A DNA stretch of 64,000 bases from NCBI GenBank assembly GCA_022496205.1, contig WTXD01000004.1, forward strand, positions 62,001 to 126,000, given 5' to 3'. Positions 21,892 through 34,538 of this stretch are shown here, piece by piece; position 1 is the stretch's first letter, and each line of letters opens with the position of its first letter. The DNA comes from Gloeopeniophorella convolvens. Taxonomy: Eukaryota > Basidiomycota > Agaricomycetes > Russulales. Both the position numbers and the translations under genes were made by a program. A model generated the notes under the pieces. It was not told where the DNA came from, did no database searches, and saw only the letters and a list, made by a program, of their open reading frames with translations.

Positions 21892-23843
21892 TTAAAGAGT
21901 GCCGATGTTCGCCCTGAAGCGAATCGCTTCGCTCGCGGGGGCTACCTTGAGCGGCTGCACGGGCGACGCACCGATGGCCTTGGCGACGGCGTCCGAAAGG
22001 CCTTGATCGACCGCAGCAAAGACAGAGACTTCGAGACAACGCCGATTAGCGACAAATTGGGGAGGCTGCGGGTGCTACGCACGTTGGCGGTCCCTGATGA
22101 CGGGCGACTTGACGTTGCCCAAGTGCACAGCGATGTTGTGCACGAGGTGGTCACGGTCGGTCTGGCTCATGACGTCTTGGTACAGCACGCGAGGCTGCTC
22201 AAAGTCAACTGCCATGGGCGGGGGTCAGGAAGAGGTATCCTGCGGTTGCGCGGTGCCACCTACGCTCATTGATCTCGGATAGCTCGGCGCGGGCGACACC
22301 CGTCCAAACTTCGTGCTTGTACTCGGTGTTGGCATACGGCTTGGCACGATACGTGAGAGGAGAGATGGAGCTCTGATAGCTCGGCCGCGCGCCCTGGCTG
22401 ATGAGCGTCGCCTTCCCGTCGCGCTGGAAGTTCGCAGCAGGGACGACGGGTGCGTTGACGGGGAGCTGTTGGTAGTTTACGCCGAGGCGATAGCGCTGGG
22501 TATCCGGGTACGAGAAGAGCCGGCCTTGCAGGACTGGGTCGGCGCTGGGTTCGATGCCGGGCACAGTGTGCGAAGGGGAGAAAGCGACCTGCTCAACCTC
22601 GGCAAAGTAGTTCTGCGGATTCTCGTCCAGAACGATCTTGCCGACAGGTCGAAGAGGGAACTCCTTGTGAGGCCACACCTTGGTGAGGTCCAGGACGTTG
22701 TAGCGGAATTGCTCGGCCTGCTCGGGAGTCATCGTTTGCTATCAAAGTGTATCAATGAGTTAAAGAATAGAGAAAGATAAGGACACCAATTACCACGTAG
22801 ACCGTCCATGATGGGTACTTCTTGCTCTCGATGTCCTCGAACAACTGCTGAGTACCGTAGTCCGGGTTCTGGCTCGAAAGTCTGCCTGCAGTCTCGTTGT
22901 CGAGGGTCTATACTCAGTTGAGCCCGCCGTTAGTCCTGAGGTTGTCTAACCTGGGGATTGCTTACTTGGAAACCGCCGTCTGCGCGAACATGGATCTGGA
23001 CATAGACCCACTCGCCATCTGCGCGAACAAATTTGTAGGTATGGCCAGAGTAACCATGTACGCTGTGGTAGCCATCGGGCGTGCCCCTATCAGAGAACAA
23101 AATGACAACTTGGTGGATACTCTCGGGGTTCTGAGAAAGGTAGTCCTGGAGAGAATATATCAGTCTTCGTGCGCGATAAACCAGTGATGGCAATGAGACC
23201 GGACAGGGAGAGGGTTCAACTCACCCAAAACACGTCGGCGTCTTTGAGATGCGTCTGGGGGTCGCGCTTCTGGCTGTGAACGAAGTGCGGGAACTTCGCC
23301 GGGTCGCGAATAAAGAATACGGGGGTGTTGTTGAATACCCAGTCGAGGTTGCCCTCTTCTGTGCGGATCTTGATGGAAAATCCGCGGGGGTCGCGAGCGG
23401 TATCGGCAGAGCCAGACTCGCCACCAACCGTGGAAAACCGAATGGTGGTGCGGGCTTTGTTTCCAAGCTTTGAAAAGAGGGCTGCGCAAGTGAGATCGGA
23501 GATGTCATGAGTGACTTCGAAATAACCGTGTGCGCCAGCACCCTTGGCGTGGACCTAGCAAGACAGAGATAAGGACAAGAGAGCGCGACGGATAGCATGG
23601 TACTGACAACACGCTCGGGAATGCGTTCGCGATCGAAGTGCGCGAGGAGATCGATGTGGTGGAAGTCTGGAATGCAATATGAGCGCGGGGCAGTTAGGCA
23701 AGTAGTGACTAGGAAATACCCTGAAGAAGAAGCGGGCCGTTTATTCCGAGCCTTTCAGCTGCATAAGGACGGGCTACGGGGGCACCGTTGGAGGTGGTAT
23801 AGAGGGCATCGTCTTTAGAGACGAGAACTTGTTTGGAAGGCAT
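21892..23843 (-). CDS. Catalase (monofunctional haem catalase)
   Basis: Breaks down hydrogen peroxide to water and oxygen. Minus strand, start ATG at 23841-23843 ([20 protein letters not shown]), first exons 23720-23843 and 23608-23666, stop at 21892-21894, with further introns of about 50-80 bases. Family motifs appear in order: [11 protein letters not shown] and the [17 protein letters not shown] region containing the distal His; [22 protein letters not shown]; the substrate-channel part [38 protein letters not shown]; and the haem-ligand region [14 protein letters not shown] with the proximal Tyr, then [14 protein letters not shown]. The last exons give [13 protein letters not shown] and a short C-terminus, so this is a small-subunit type without the extra flavodoxin-like domain. 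No signal peptide or clear PTS1 is visible. A CCTATATAA box lies 65-72 bases upstream. Confidence 0.9.
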
Positions 23844-23907
23844 GACGACTGGATGGACGCGAGATGAAGCGAGGACGCTGAATTGACGAAAGCATTGCTA
23901 GGGGAGC

Positions 23908-23915
23908 TTATATAG
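23908..23915 (-). promoter_or_regulatory. TATA box of the catalase gene
   Basis: On the minus strand the sequence reads CTATATAA, 65-72 bases before the catalase ATG. Inferred from sequence and position only. Confidence 0.45.
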
Positions 23916-24973
23916 GCTCTGCGTGGTCAGGACTTCCGACTTGAACAGACTATAGCCTCTAGAATGAGAGTACGGGCGAGCGCCAGTGGAGTCTTAGGGC
24001 GATTCGTGAGCAGGATCAACTAGTGACCGACGGCGCAGGACGGCGTGATCAACCGAAACACAGTGAGCGCTCGCGCTCAGCACGTGAGCTACCCAAGAGG
24101 CGCCTTCGTGCTTTCCTGCGCGTCCCGCGTCCTAGGCCTGTGTCCAGCGCTCGGAGTCCAAGTCCGGGTTCCTTTCCTAGCACCAGCCAGCGCACACACA
24201 AACTTCTGCTCCTTCTTATGACTCTTTTTACTCCTACAAGGCCGCCTTGTAGCCTGATGCTCCTTTTTTGAGCTCATCGTGACAATTCCGTGAGCTGCTC
24301 TCCCAGACCCTTGCGCGATTTCTCCACAGGAGTCATCCATAGCGTGAGCCTTGGCTTAGACATCCTCTCATAAGAACTGGTCTTGGATTGAGAATTGCAT
24401 CCAGAGCCTACTACTCTCGTTTTGGGCTTCCCTACTTGCCCCGATGATTGTTGTCCTACCCAATCACTGTCGCCAAGACTGCCCAAGCGAACGTTGACGT
24501 GCCTTTGACGCTCCCGGCATTGAGACGCCCGCCTCTTGAGATTTCACAGCAAAACCCCGTTTTCTTCCGAGCTGAACGAAAGGAACATTTGAGTAGTAAT
24601 CGCCTGTGGTTGATGGGAAACCATTTGCGCGTCGACTTCTGGGCGGTCATGCACGCGACGCGGATCGCGCCATCAATGCACCGCATGAAACCTCTCACTC
24701 GGATACATCTCGGGAGAGTGTATAGCGTGGTGCATACAGAGCTCCGAAACTCTGCACCGACCACCTAGGGAAGATCCGTGTAGCGGGCATGCACGAAATT
24801 CGGGTCTGCGTACACTGGGTTTGCAGCGTCAGGTCTCCCGGTCGAGAGGTCTATTTCCCAAGTAAACATATAGTCGCACAGAAGAGAACGAAGATCAATA
24901 AATAATCAATAATATGCAAGATCTAGTCAGGATGGGACCGGTACGCTCAGGGTATGCGAACGTCGTGACGAAA
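23916..24973. other. Intergenic upstream of catalase
   Basis: About 1 kb with short, unsupported open frames on both strands. No repeat or RNA gene recognised. It includes the distal catalase promoter and the 3' flank of the next minus-strand gene. Confidence 0.45.
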
Positions 24974-27106
24974 TCACTTGGGAGCAGGGATCTGGATACT
25001 ATCCACGAAAGGTTGCGGCAGTGGTACTGCGGGACAAGCCACAGTCACGCGCTTCGAGTGTTGCATTGGGAGTTCAGCAAGCGGGACGGGTGCGCGAGCG
25101 AAGCGGGGGTTGGCGGCAGTACGGCGTGTCTTAGCAGGAGCAGACGCATTGGCAGGCGGGGTACTGAAGCATTTCTATACAAGATGTCAAGAAAGGTGTC
25201 AGCTGTGCATGCGTAGAGGCGCACATTCAACAACTTGAAATTCTTGTTAAAAACAGATGTTTTCGTGTTTTTGTCGAAAAGGCCAAGGAAGTCGCCCTGT
25301 GCACCTGCATCGACGCTGAGAGTAGAGTCAACGGTGACGCACGCCTGCGCGCTTCCGGATGCCTCCTTCTTTATCCCCAGGGCATTTTCAACACTCGCGG
25401 CAAGTGAGGCACTGGCGCCAGCCTCAACGTCGATGTGGGCCGAGGCGTCGAGGTCAAGGAAAATGGCCACATTCGCCTTGCCGGCGAAGGCATTCACGCC
25501 TATCTCGACCCGCGGGATCACGTGGCCTGTAGCGTCAAACTTGCCCTTCACGCTTGGACTCGCGGAGGCAGACAGGGCTGTGGTCGCCTTGAGTCGGAGA
25601 TATGCAGAGATTCAAGACGTTTGCTTACTGCTGGCGCCGGGAGTGAATGTTCCTTCGCTCGAACCCTCTTTAGGCGGAAAAATGACTTTGGCACCCGCGA
25701 TGGTGTATGAAAGGTCGACTGTTGCATCGGCATTGACTTCGAGGTCCGCATCGACGCTCGCTAGCACTCGGAAAACAGGACCGAGCGAGATAATTCTGCC
25801 ACAGATCAATACAGCTCGCTGGATGGAGGCCGCCACCTACCCAGGGAAGTCAAGGCCGGGGAGGCCAGCCTCGAAAAGCTGAATGTTCCCGGTCTTGAAT
25901 TGGCCAGTGGCGGTGGCTGCCACTTTCATGGTTGCATCAATGTTACCGTCCAACCCTGTGTCACGACGTCAGAGTGGCGCCTGGGGTAGCGGCAACTATC
26001 ACATACCTGTAAAAATGCCTATCTCGGAGATGACTGGAGGGACGATCGAACCCGAGACAACCACGCCAAACTGGATAACAGCGTGGACGTTTGCGTCGAC
26101 ATCGAGAGACACCGACGCGGAGAAGCTCTCAGGAATTGCCTTATTTGCCGGACAACTAGCACTAGCGTTGAAAAGGTTTTGAGAGCCTTTGAAATCAATC
26201 GGCTTCAGTTGTTGCGTGATGGTCTTGTTGAAGTCAGAAGCATGCTTCAGTGCTGTTACCAAAATGTAAGCGGATTCGGGAGTAAAAACTCGGGACGACT
26301 GACTATTCAATGCGTCAGTGACAAAATTACGACGATGGACCGCGTGGCCCGGAACCGCCGAACGCGAGCTCCAATGACGGCGTGACACCGATGGGTTTGT
26401 GAGATTAAAGTTGCCCTGGTCGCCATTGACGTTCAGGCCTTGGACTGCGAAGGCAACATTCCCATTGCTGAAGGGTGCAAGTTTGTCTGGGTTCTCTTTC
26501 CTGGAGAAAAGACTCACGGAGAAGGCTTAGCAGCCGCGAAGTTAGTGTCGAGGCTCAAAGCGTGGACCGCCGCTGCGCCGTCGTCACGAGAAACGACCGA
26601 AGGCGACTTGCCAGCCGCCCCTTGCGGAATCCAGTGTTTAGCAACACGCGCGAAGGGCATGGAGCCACACTTCAACGTATAAGAGACGCAAAGACAATGA
26701 AGCACGACGGAGACATACATTCTGGGGGAGCCGAACGATCGTATGCTCTGCGCCGCCCTGAAATAGATGTGCGCAATGGGCATTGTTATCCTTGCAGACA
26801 AGCTGGATGTCCATAGCAGTGCTTTTGGAGTCACAGCCTGTGATCTCCCAGCCAGCAGCAGGAGTAATGTCAGACAATGCGTCAGGAGGACCCCACTGTG
26901 ACAAGGTGAGCGATCATCCCGCGAGTATCATAGTAAAGACGACGAACGACGTGCAACGTTCCCAGTGTACCCGCTTCGGATGCCGGGAGGTCCCAACTGC
27001 ATGAGCCTCCTACGCACGGTACGGTCCAGTCGTTTGTGAGCGCGTAGGAACGAGGCGTGATAGCAAGGGCGAGCGAGAAGAAGGCAAGTTTGGTGAAAGA
27101 AGGCAT
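24974..27106 (-). CDS. Secreted protein of an agaricomycete-specific family, copy 1
   Basis: Predicted secreted, function unknown. Start MPSFTKLAFFSLALAITPRS at 27106, a cleavable signal peptide, then NDWTVPCVGGSCSWDLPAS. Multi-exon gene (about eight introns of 50-70 bases). Readable exons include LSDITPAAGWEITGCD, MDIQLVCKDNNAHCAHLFQGGAEHTIVRLPQN, FARVAKHWIPQG, VAFAVQGLNVNGDQG, SASVSLDVDANVHAVIQFGV, ADLEVNADATVDLSYTIAGA, then FLDLDASAHIDVEAGASASL, LGLFDKNTKTSVFNKNFKLLN and a last exon with a basic tail ending PVPLAELPMQHSK...IPAPK (stop 24974-24976). Alternating hydrophobic/polar stretches rich in Ala, Asp, Val and Gly suggest a beta-rich extracellular fold. The same exon blocks recur in copy 2 at 28510-30848. 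A TATATAG box lies near 27247-27253. Confidence 0.68.
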
Positions 27107-28509
27107 TTTGAAAAAGAACGTGTGGTCGTAAAGAAGGGTACGTTACAGAAAAAGTGAGCTGACCGAAGCAGCAACAGAACAAAGGGGGACCAAGCGGGCG
27201 TCAAGTCACCAGGACGTGAGGATAAAGACAGCAGGCAGAATGTGGCTATATAGTTCAGACGTGCAGGGACGCCTGCTGGTGAATCCGGAGAGCATGCTAG
27301 AGCATGGCGCAACAGAATGTATCGCCGGAGCAGCGAGCTTGGCGATCGGACGAGTAGCATTAAGTCCAAGGATATGCATCACCTGGTCAGAGCTGCAACG
27401 CAAGGAAATTGATGGGTTGATGGTAGGACCACTACTTAGCCGGGGAAAGAAGCCTACCTGGCTGATGGGTCCTATTCGGAGGAGCCAGTAGCACGTGGCG
27501 TCGGCATTTAGCTGGGTTCCCGAGGATCTAAGCTCTCAGCCAGCCGCCAGGCGATTGTGGTTGCGTATGTAGGCCATCTTTAGCCACTTTGAATTTTTCG
27601 CAGGCATGCGCGACGAGTTGAAAGTGACATTGGCGGGCCCAACTTGAAGATCATTGCAGGATGCGCGCAACGCTGGTAGTTTTGGTTCGGAGACCACCCT
27701 CACTGCTCGAAGGACTGCCTTCAGCTGTCTTCACGGAGGTCGGCAGCGGAGACTAGACACCACCTGCCAAGAACCGGCGATGTGACTGGCATCAGCGTTT
27801 CGACTGGAACTGAGCTCGTTTGCTTTCCGGCCCTATCTGCATCCCGAGTATTGAAATAATCGAGCGTTGAACATATGGATTCCTTGTCTTGGCACGCTAT
27901 GCTGTGAACTCAGGACATAACGCCGCCAGTTTTTTCTGTGAGTTCTTGCTCAACGCCGCGACGGATGTGATGGGCGAGAGATCGCACAGGGCTAACAAGG
28001 TTGGCATGGCGATCTCCGGGCCTGCATCGAGCCAGATGGCGATGCTGGCGCTTCTACTGTCTTTCTGTTAGAGTTTTGTCGATAAGCTCTTGGACTGACT
28101 GTAGTCCCACTCGCCCCTAGACGTTCTGGGAGAAGTTGAATTATTCGAGCGAGGTGGGGGGGAGGAGGGATAGTAGGGGGAGCCATGCGCGCGGCATCAT
28201 GCCGAGCACAAGCCAGCGTTGCTCTGCAGCCTGCTCATCGACATCTTTCACTTCGAATCTGTGATTCGCACCGCGTCCCATTGTGATTGCGTTGGCGTCC
28301 TACATACATGGGTATGTCTCCGTCGTTCCGCGCTCAAAAGCGATTCGCAGGTTGACGCGCACATCAATCTGTGCCCTCTTCAGGATACGTTATGATTTAT
28401 CAAAGCTCTGCCCCTAGAGTACAGCACACTTTCGCACAGCCGTTGCAGTATGGACACGTTACGCTATTGAATGACATTCCCTTTCACATCCTCCCCAGTG
28501 GAGTCAGCA
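27107..28509. other. Intergenic between the two secreted-protein paralogues
   Basis: No gene recognised. It includes the promoter of copy 1 and a degenerate half copy of the inverted-repeat element found at 14.2 kb (about 28090-28200). Confidence 0.45.
28090..28200. repeat. Degenerate half copy of the 14.2-kb inverted-repeat element
   Basis: CTAGACGTTCTGGGAGAAGTT...ATTCGAGCGAG followed by a G-rich tract (runs of 7, 3 and 5 G) and GGAGCC matches, with scattered changes, the left end of the element at 14234-14412 (CCAGACGTTCTAGGAGAG...ACTCGAGCGAG, G-rich tract, GGAGCC). No matching right terminal repeat was found. Confidence 0.45.
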
Positions 28510-30848
28510 TCAAGCTGCTATTGGGCCGAGTGGGACTTCATCCAAAGCAGAGTCCGGAGAGAGCGAGCTCGAAATGTCCAACGGCACGCCTTGGACATAT
28601 CCGAGTGAGGAGGCTTCCTCCGACAGAGCCGCAGGCGTATCGGCTGGCAAAGATGCAGCGACCGATGAGGGTGTCACTTCCGCTGGTACGAGCGCAGGCG
28701 TAAGAGGCGCCTTGGGTGGCGTCCCTGCGACTGCAGGCACAGCCACCGCCGGCACTGAGGGAGCGACATCGCTTGCCGAGACGACGGGTGCAGGCGGCAG
28801 CAACGCAGCGCACTGCAACGCGAAGCGTCGTGAAAGAGCTGGCGCGGCTACGGCCCCACTTGGACTCGTGTTCGTGACTGTGCTCGTGTTGGCAGTTTGG
28901 AAGCACTCCTGCGGAGCCGCGTGAGCCAACTAGAGCAAATTGCAAAAACAGTAATCCGCGCACCTCTAATAGAGGGAACGTCTTGTCGAACAGCTGCACA
29001 GTCTTCGCGCCATTGAACGCGTTGAAGAGCTTTCCCTCCGCGCCGGTCGTGACGTCGACTCCGGTGTGCGCGTTAACGCAGGCCTGTGCGTTCGCAGCCA
29101 CGTTCACTGGCACCCCGGTGCCTGCGATAATGTGTGCACCCGCCGATATCGAGCGAAGCGGAGGCATCGATGGAGAGGAACACACTTGCGCTCGCCACGC
29201 CGCCAAGTGCGGAAACGCCGACATCGAGTCGTGGGATAAGGTGGCCCACGCCAGCGAAGGTCGCGTCGACGTTCGGGCTTGCCGCAACGGATATGGCTGT
29301 GCATGCGTATCAACAGGAGCCCCTGATAAATCTAGTCTACGATAACGTACCGTTAGAGCCGGGCGTGAGCGCGCCGGCGATCCCCTCGCCTTCCCGCGGC
29401 GGGAACACGAGCCGCACGTCGTCAAGCGCGTATGTGATCCCGACGGTTGAGTCGACCGCGAGGCCGAGCCGTGCGTCGAGCTGGCCGGTCACCTTGAACG
29501 TCGGTCCGAGCTCGAAGATTCTGTGAAGTGCGGGTGCGGGCTCGTCAGACCGTATCAGGAGGCGCGCCGTGAGGCCGGACGTGCATACCCTGGGAAGCTG
29601 AGGCCTGGGATGCCAGCCTCGAAGAGCGGAATCGCGCCGGAGCTGAACTGCCCGGTCGCGCTGGCCGCGACATGCAGCGTCGCGTTAACATTCCCGTCCA
29701 CCGCTGCACATTTCAGGACACGAGGGAGGTGGCCCGAAGGTTGTCACACACCTGCTATGAGCGCAAACTTGTCGACGTGCGGAGGCACGAGCGTCCCAGC
29801 CGCCGACGCGCTCAGTTGGATGGCTGCATGCATATCGGCATTGACGTCAACGGACGCGGATGCCGCGAATGACGCTGGAATGATATCGTTTGCCGGGCAA
29901 TTGATGGTCGCGTTGAACAAGCCCGCCGCCTTGGCGAAATTGACGTTGATCGGTGCGAAGTTCTTGGACACGTCGAGCGGATGCTGGATCTTCTGCAGCG
30001 CGGCCTTCTTAAGCCCTCCGAGACCTGACGGCGGCGGATGAGGCATGGGCTTTAGCAGAGCCGGAGATAAGTAGGACACACCATTCTTTACGCTGGAGAA
30101 TAGACCACGCTGCTGTAGATGAGCAGTGGCCGCGGCGCGCGATTGCCAGTGCCGGCGTTGAGCTGGCGCTCCGAGATCGGATACGTCCGGCCCGTTCGCG
30201 TTCACGCCCTGGAGGGAAAAATAGACGGGCCCCCTTCATGTGCGGTCGATAACCAGGCTGATATCCGATGTTATGATACACTCACCGTGATGGCTCTGCG
30301 TCTTCAAAGTTCATGTCGAGCGTCAGCGCATAAGCCTGTGCGCCGGTCTGTCTAGATGCAAGAGTCTGTGTCAGGATCGAATACTTGGCCACCCGCGCGA
30401 ATGGCATCTTCCCACACTACACGCCGTTGTCAGATATCGGCGCAAGTAGAATAGTAGAGTACACCTGCATTGTCCGGAAGCCGCACAATAGTGTCTTCGG
30501 CACCGCCATCGAAAAGGTGATTACAGTCTGGTGCACCGGTCTGACAGCTGATCTGGATGTCTTGCTCCATAGCGTCTGGGTCGCAGTTAGTGATGTGCCA
30601 CCCAGCAGCAGGTGTAATGTCCGAGATCGCGGTAGAAGGTCCCCACTGGCTCGCAGATGAGACGACACGACACGGAGGGCATGCATGTCACATACCATCT
30701 GGAGAGACCCTGACGATCCAGAGCTGGCGGGTATATCCCACGAGCATTCGCCTTGCGTGCAAGGCACAGACCAGTCGTTCAGAGAGAGCGCTCGTTGTCC
30801 TGCGAAAGCGAGGACGAGAAAGGTTGGCAAGCGTAAATATGAAGGCAT
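28510..30848 (-). CDS. Secreted protein of an agaricomycete-specific family, copy 2
   Basis: Paralogue of the gene at 24974-27106 with the same exon order. Start MPSYLRLPTFLVLAFAGQRA at 30848 (signal peptide), then LNDWSVPCTQGECSWDIPAS. Readable blocks are ISDITPAAGWHITNCD-like, FARVAKYSIL-like, INVNFAKAAGLFNATINCPA, IPASFAASASVDVNADMHAAIQ, SASAAGTLVPPHVDKFALIAG, a middle block with the Ala/Val-rich beta stretches, and FNAFNGAKTVQLFDKTFPLLE. The last exon begins ECFQTANTSTVTNTS and is long and low in complexity, dominated by Ala, Pro, Val and Ser, ending GPIAA at 28510. That tail differs strongly from copy 1's basic tail, so the C-termini diverged after duplication. Predicted extracellular; function unknown. 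A TATATAG-type box lies near 30970-30977. Confidence 0.65.
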
Positions 30849-33661
30849 GCTAGCGAAAGATTGGAGAAGGATGAAGTAAGACAGAGGTACCAAAAGGTAG
30901 TGCCAGCGCTAGAGGAACGAATGTGTTGTGGTCGCCAGGACAAAGGGCCCAGCGTATCGGCGTGCCCGGTTATATAGTCCTCGTCGAAGCCATTGGCCAA
31001 GCACACAACAACACGGCTTCGAAGCAAGAGGGAAGTAGCGCTAAGACGTTGTCAAGTACCACTCACTGCCGCGAGACCGCTGCCTTTCTGATGATCCAAG
31101 AGTTAGATTTTCGCCAACCAGTGTCAGATGATCCCATCGGTATGGGCGCCGCGATGAGTGGACGAGTCTATTGCTGAAAGTCAGTCAATTCACCACAACC
31201 TCCGCGAGATCGCCTGTTTAAACCGCCGGACTTCAACGATACTACGATACTTTCATCAAGTATAATTTCCGTCATCAATGATGGTCACTTACCGCGCAAC
31301 GGGTAGTATTTGTGAGCTCGGAAAAAGAACGGGGCCGATAATATTTAGGGTGATGTGAAGAAGTTTAGGTTCGAATATTGATTACTCGGTGGGAAACCAT
31401 CGGCGCATCGACTTCCGAGCGCCATTCACGTGATGCGAGTCGTCATCACGCAAAAGGTCCCATCGTAGATTTCGAGAGGTAGTGCATGTGGAGCCGTGTA
31501 CTTGAAGCTGGACGAAGCTGGACATTCGAGGAAACACCCAGGAAGATCGCCGAGCGTGGTCGATCCGAGACCATACCCAGAAGCAACATAGAAATGTCAA
31601 GAAAGGACGAACGATAAATGTATGAAATGTTCCTAATATACCAACTTCGGAGGTCCCAGGTGAATATACCCTCTGTGTTCGGGAAGGCCAGTCGATCGCA
31701 GCGACTGCAGCTCAGTGACACATGGCCACGAAAACGAGCGAGAGGAGGGAGAGTCGAGCGAAAGAAGCTAAGTCAAAAGAGTGCGTATCGTTGTAAGGAA
31801 TGATATACCACAGAACGAAGCAAAACATGGGCCCACCAAAGTAGCGAGAACTTCTGACGAAGGATATGTGCGCAGAGCGTATGGGCGTTGGCGCGGATAC
31901 AGATGTCCTTGACTCGGTCTGCGCGACCTTGAGCGCTTTGCTGGGAGCTTGAAGATCAGCGTGCAACGTGTGCGTGAGGATTGACAAGGTCAGATCCAGA
32001 GAGGAGGACGTCTCCCAGCATGGGCGGAGTCTGACACCGATCCGATGGGAGAGCGCAATGCGCACGAGGCAAAGGAGGCCGTATCCAACGTTCCTATGAT
32101 TCCTCGGGGTCTTCGGTCAGCTGACGACCAGTATCTCCTAGAGTTAGCGATGTGGCAATGTACGTCCATACAGAGATTGAACGGCCTGACCTGGCAGGAC
32201 ACGGCGGCGGTGGACATACAGACAGGGCTGTTACACAGGGCTGTGACGGGCTGGGACGATGCCGGGATTCGAACACCTATTCGAACACCGCCACACCGCC
32301 GCAGCGGAAGAGGCAGACCGCTGTATCATCGTTGCGCAACTCCAGAGGAGCCTAGCGGCGAGACTGATAGTCGAGCATCTTGCGAGCATCTCTTCGGAGG
32401 CACCACTACGCGGGTTCACGAATACAACCCGGAATACGTGGCCGCCTTTTTCTCGCCAAAAATAATGTAATTAACCCGAGTCCTACGTGATAGATCGAGA
32501 CACCGAAATCAAAACAAAATCCCCTCATCGAAGACGGTGGCGGTGCCTCCGAGGTGCCCACTGCCGATGGCGTCGTGCCATGTCATTAGCGCTCCCTGCC
32601 CACTTCCCGTCAGCCTCTTATCTGCAATGTGGATATCCAGCACAGTCATCTCATACGAGTCGGCCTTGTCAAGCATCTATTCCATCAGCATCTATCTCAT
32701 AGTTAGCGTGCGATCGCCTCCAGGTCAGTCGACATAGTCGCTCCCTCTATGGTCTCTCACCTTCGCCGAACGCTGAGGCATCGTCCTTTTTTTGATAGAC
32801 AAACATCCATTCTTAGTGGCCGACCGGTGACCCCGTCTGCTTGCTGTCAAACTGCCGCATCGGAAGCAGCATTCCGGAACGCATTTCGTCCTGATTGGGT
32901 GTTCACGTCACGCACAATCTTGATATTGATATGTGTGGCCCCCACGACTTGATCGCCGCTACAGCTGGGGGTCGTATCAGCCAAAACGAGGTGAGCCTTC
33001 GAAGCTTTATCGATTATCCGTGGCATATGGCAGTTGGCCCGGAATGACCATATCCGCAAGACCATCTTCGCGCACTGATGGCACAATCGTCGTTCAAAAA
33101 GGACGAGGCTACCCGCGTTCCACTAGATCTATCCCCAGAAGAGCTGCATCGCGACTCGGCAGTGACACGTCTGGCGGTCCGAGTCTCCACAGAACAGGAA
33201 CCATTTTGAACGCGGCAGGTCGTGGAGTGCAACACAACGCTTTCACGCAACACAATGATACCTTCTGTGTCATTTTGAGTAGGTATGTAGGCTTCTTATC
33301 CAGTCACTCGGAGTCTGGATGCTGAGACTTCGACTCGGGTTCCCCAGGCTAGCGCCGGAGCGGACTGCGCGGGTTACGCAGGGTTACGCGTACGTAGGTC
33401 GTAGCAGTGGCTCGCCGCCATCCAGGCCGCCATGTACGCGCTCTAGGATAAGCGATTCCTGTTGAATTCCGGCCTGGCCGCCTGCAGGTATCGAAGCCAA
33501 GCCTCATGTTCTTCGCTGTCTGCGCACCGCATGATCGAGGCACTGCTTGATTAAATTTCCCACGGTCTGTCGTCAAAAATCGGGCTCGGGCTCGCTCGAC
33601 CCTCAAATACTGCCCGGTCGCCGTCTCAGTACCCTCTTTCTTCGCAGCACCAGCCCAAACG
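30849..33661. other. Region with a decayed paralogue fragment but no intact gene
   Basis: Nearly 3 kb. A relic of the secreted-protein family start is seen near 31640-31790. An open frame at 32259-32465 (MPGFEHLFEHRHTAAAEEAD...) shows no recognised motif. A short direct repeat ATTCGAACAC occurs twice at 32266-32290. Nothing else was supported. Confidence 0.4.
31640..31790 (-). pseudogene. Decayed N-terminal exon of a third secreted-protein paralogue
   Basis: On the minus strand a hydrophobic leader-like stretch (FARLSLLSLVFVAMCH) is followed by a stop, then IDWPS in one frame and PNTEGIFTWDLRS in the next. This mirrors the leader, NDW-x-x-P and GxCSWDLPAS order of copies 1 and 2. The exon is followed by a GT-type donor context but no further family exons were found. 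The in-frame stop and frame change indicate a relic. Confidence 0.4.
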
Positions 33662-34538
33662 ATGAGGTGAGTCAACTGTTCACAGGCAAACTATCCTTAA
33701 CTCTCCCTTCAGTCAATTTTCGCGTGCCACGAGGCATCTACTTTCCAGAAAGTCCTCCAGTAGCCCGATTGTCCCAGGACTATCGCCAGAGGAGCTATGT
33801 CGTGCTGCGGAAAGGCAACTCGGCATTTCTGGCTTGACAGTCAGCTTCCTGACGAATGATGCGTCTGACATCGAAGCCGCCACAAGCCTGGCTGTTAAAA
33901 CGCTGTCCGAGCAGGAACCGGTGACGCGGCAGGTTGTAGAAAGGAACCCGACGCTCGCTCGCAAGGGAATGGTCACCTTCTGCACGGAATTGCTACGTCA
34001 GTCCCTGGCCGACGGCTTCACGGTGATAGCCAAAGTCGACGGCGACGTCGTGGGCCTGTTGTTGATGGCGCCCTACGAACCAGCGCCTCCAGCAAACGAG
34101 GCGCCCCCGGGGGTTAAGCCGGTTTACGACATATTACATCGACTTGGTGACCAGTTCGACGCGTATGTGGCAACATGCAAGGGCAAGCAGGATTTCGTCG
34201 AGATTATCATTGCCACCATCGACCGTCGCTTCCAGGGTCAGCAGGTCATCGACTCCCTGCTGCGCCCGGCAGTGCGGAAAGCGGAGTTGATGGGGTACAC
34301 GCATGTTATGACCAAGGCAACCAGCTACTCACAAGTCATCGCCAAGAGTCTGGGGTTCACGACTGTCGGGGAAGTCCTGTATTTGACGTACGAGTTCAAC
34401 GGCGAGCGCAGCTTCGCGAACCTTGGTCCCCGCGACGTGAAGCAAGCAATGGTTCAGGTCGTTGGAATCGCCACCCTCTTGGAGCCGGGCAGTAGCCTTG
34501 ATGTTGGGCGGAAGAGGGTGATCGGGGCGAAGCTCTAG
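33662..34538 (+). CDS. GNAT-family acetyltransferase-like protein, paralogue 1
   Basis: Putative acetyl-CoA-binding protein of unknown substrate, 276 residues. The start codon sits five bases before the first intron: exon 1 is 33662-33666 (ATG AG) and exon 2 is 33713-34538, with an intron of only 46 bases. Exon 2 reads QFSRATRHLL..., then LCRAAERQLGISGLTVSFLTNDASDIEAA, EPVTRQVVERNPTLARKGMV, a KVDGDVVGLLLMAPYEPAPP core strand, GVKPVYDILHRLGDQFDAYV, and the RRFQGQQVIDSLL segment at the place of the acetyl-CoA loop. The Q-x-x-G-x-G/A motif is degenerate (Q-G-Q-Q). Two paralogues on the opposite strand (41282-42040 and 43787-44668) share all these blocks. The C-terminus ends GRKRVIGAKL. Confidence 0.7.

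Noticed and set aside
22313..22780. Plus-strand open frame of 155 codons across the catalase gene
   Set aside because: Antisense shadow of the catalase exon, which carries clear haem-ligand motifs.
32220..32330. Possible minus-strand tRNA (GTTCGAATCCC B-box with ACGATG/CATCGT acceptor-like pairing)
   Set aside because: The T stem does not pair, the spacing is wrong for a 72-76 base tRNA, and the B-box lies in a short direct repeat; no cloverleaf can be drawn.
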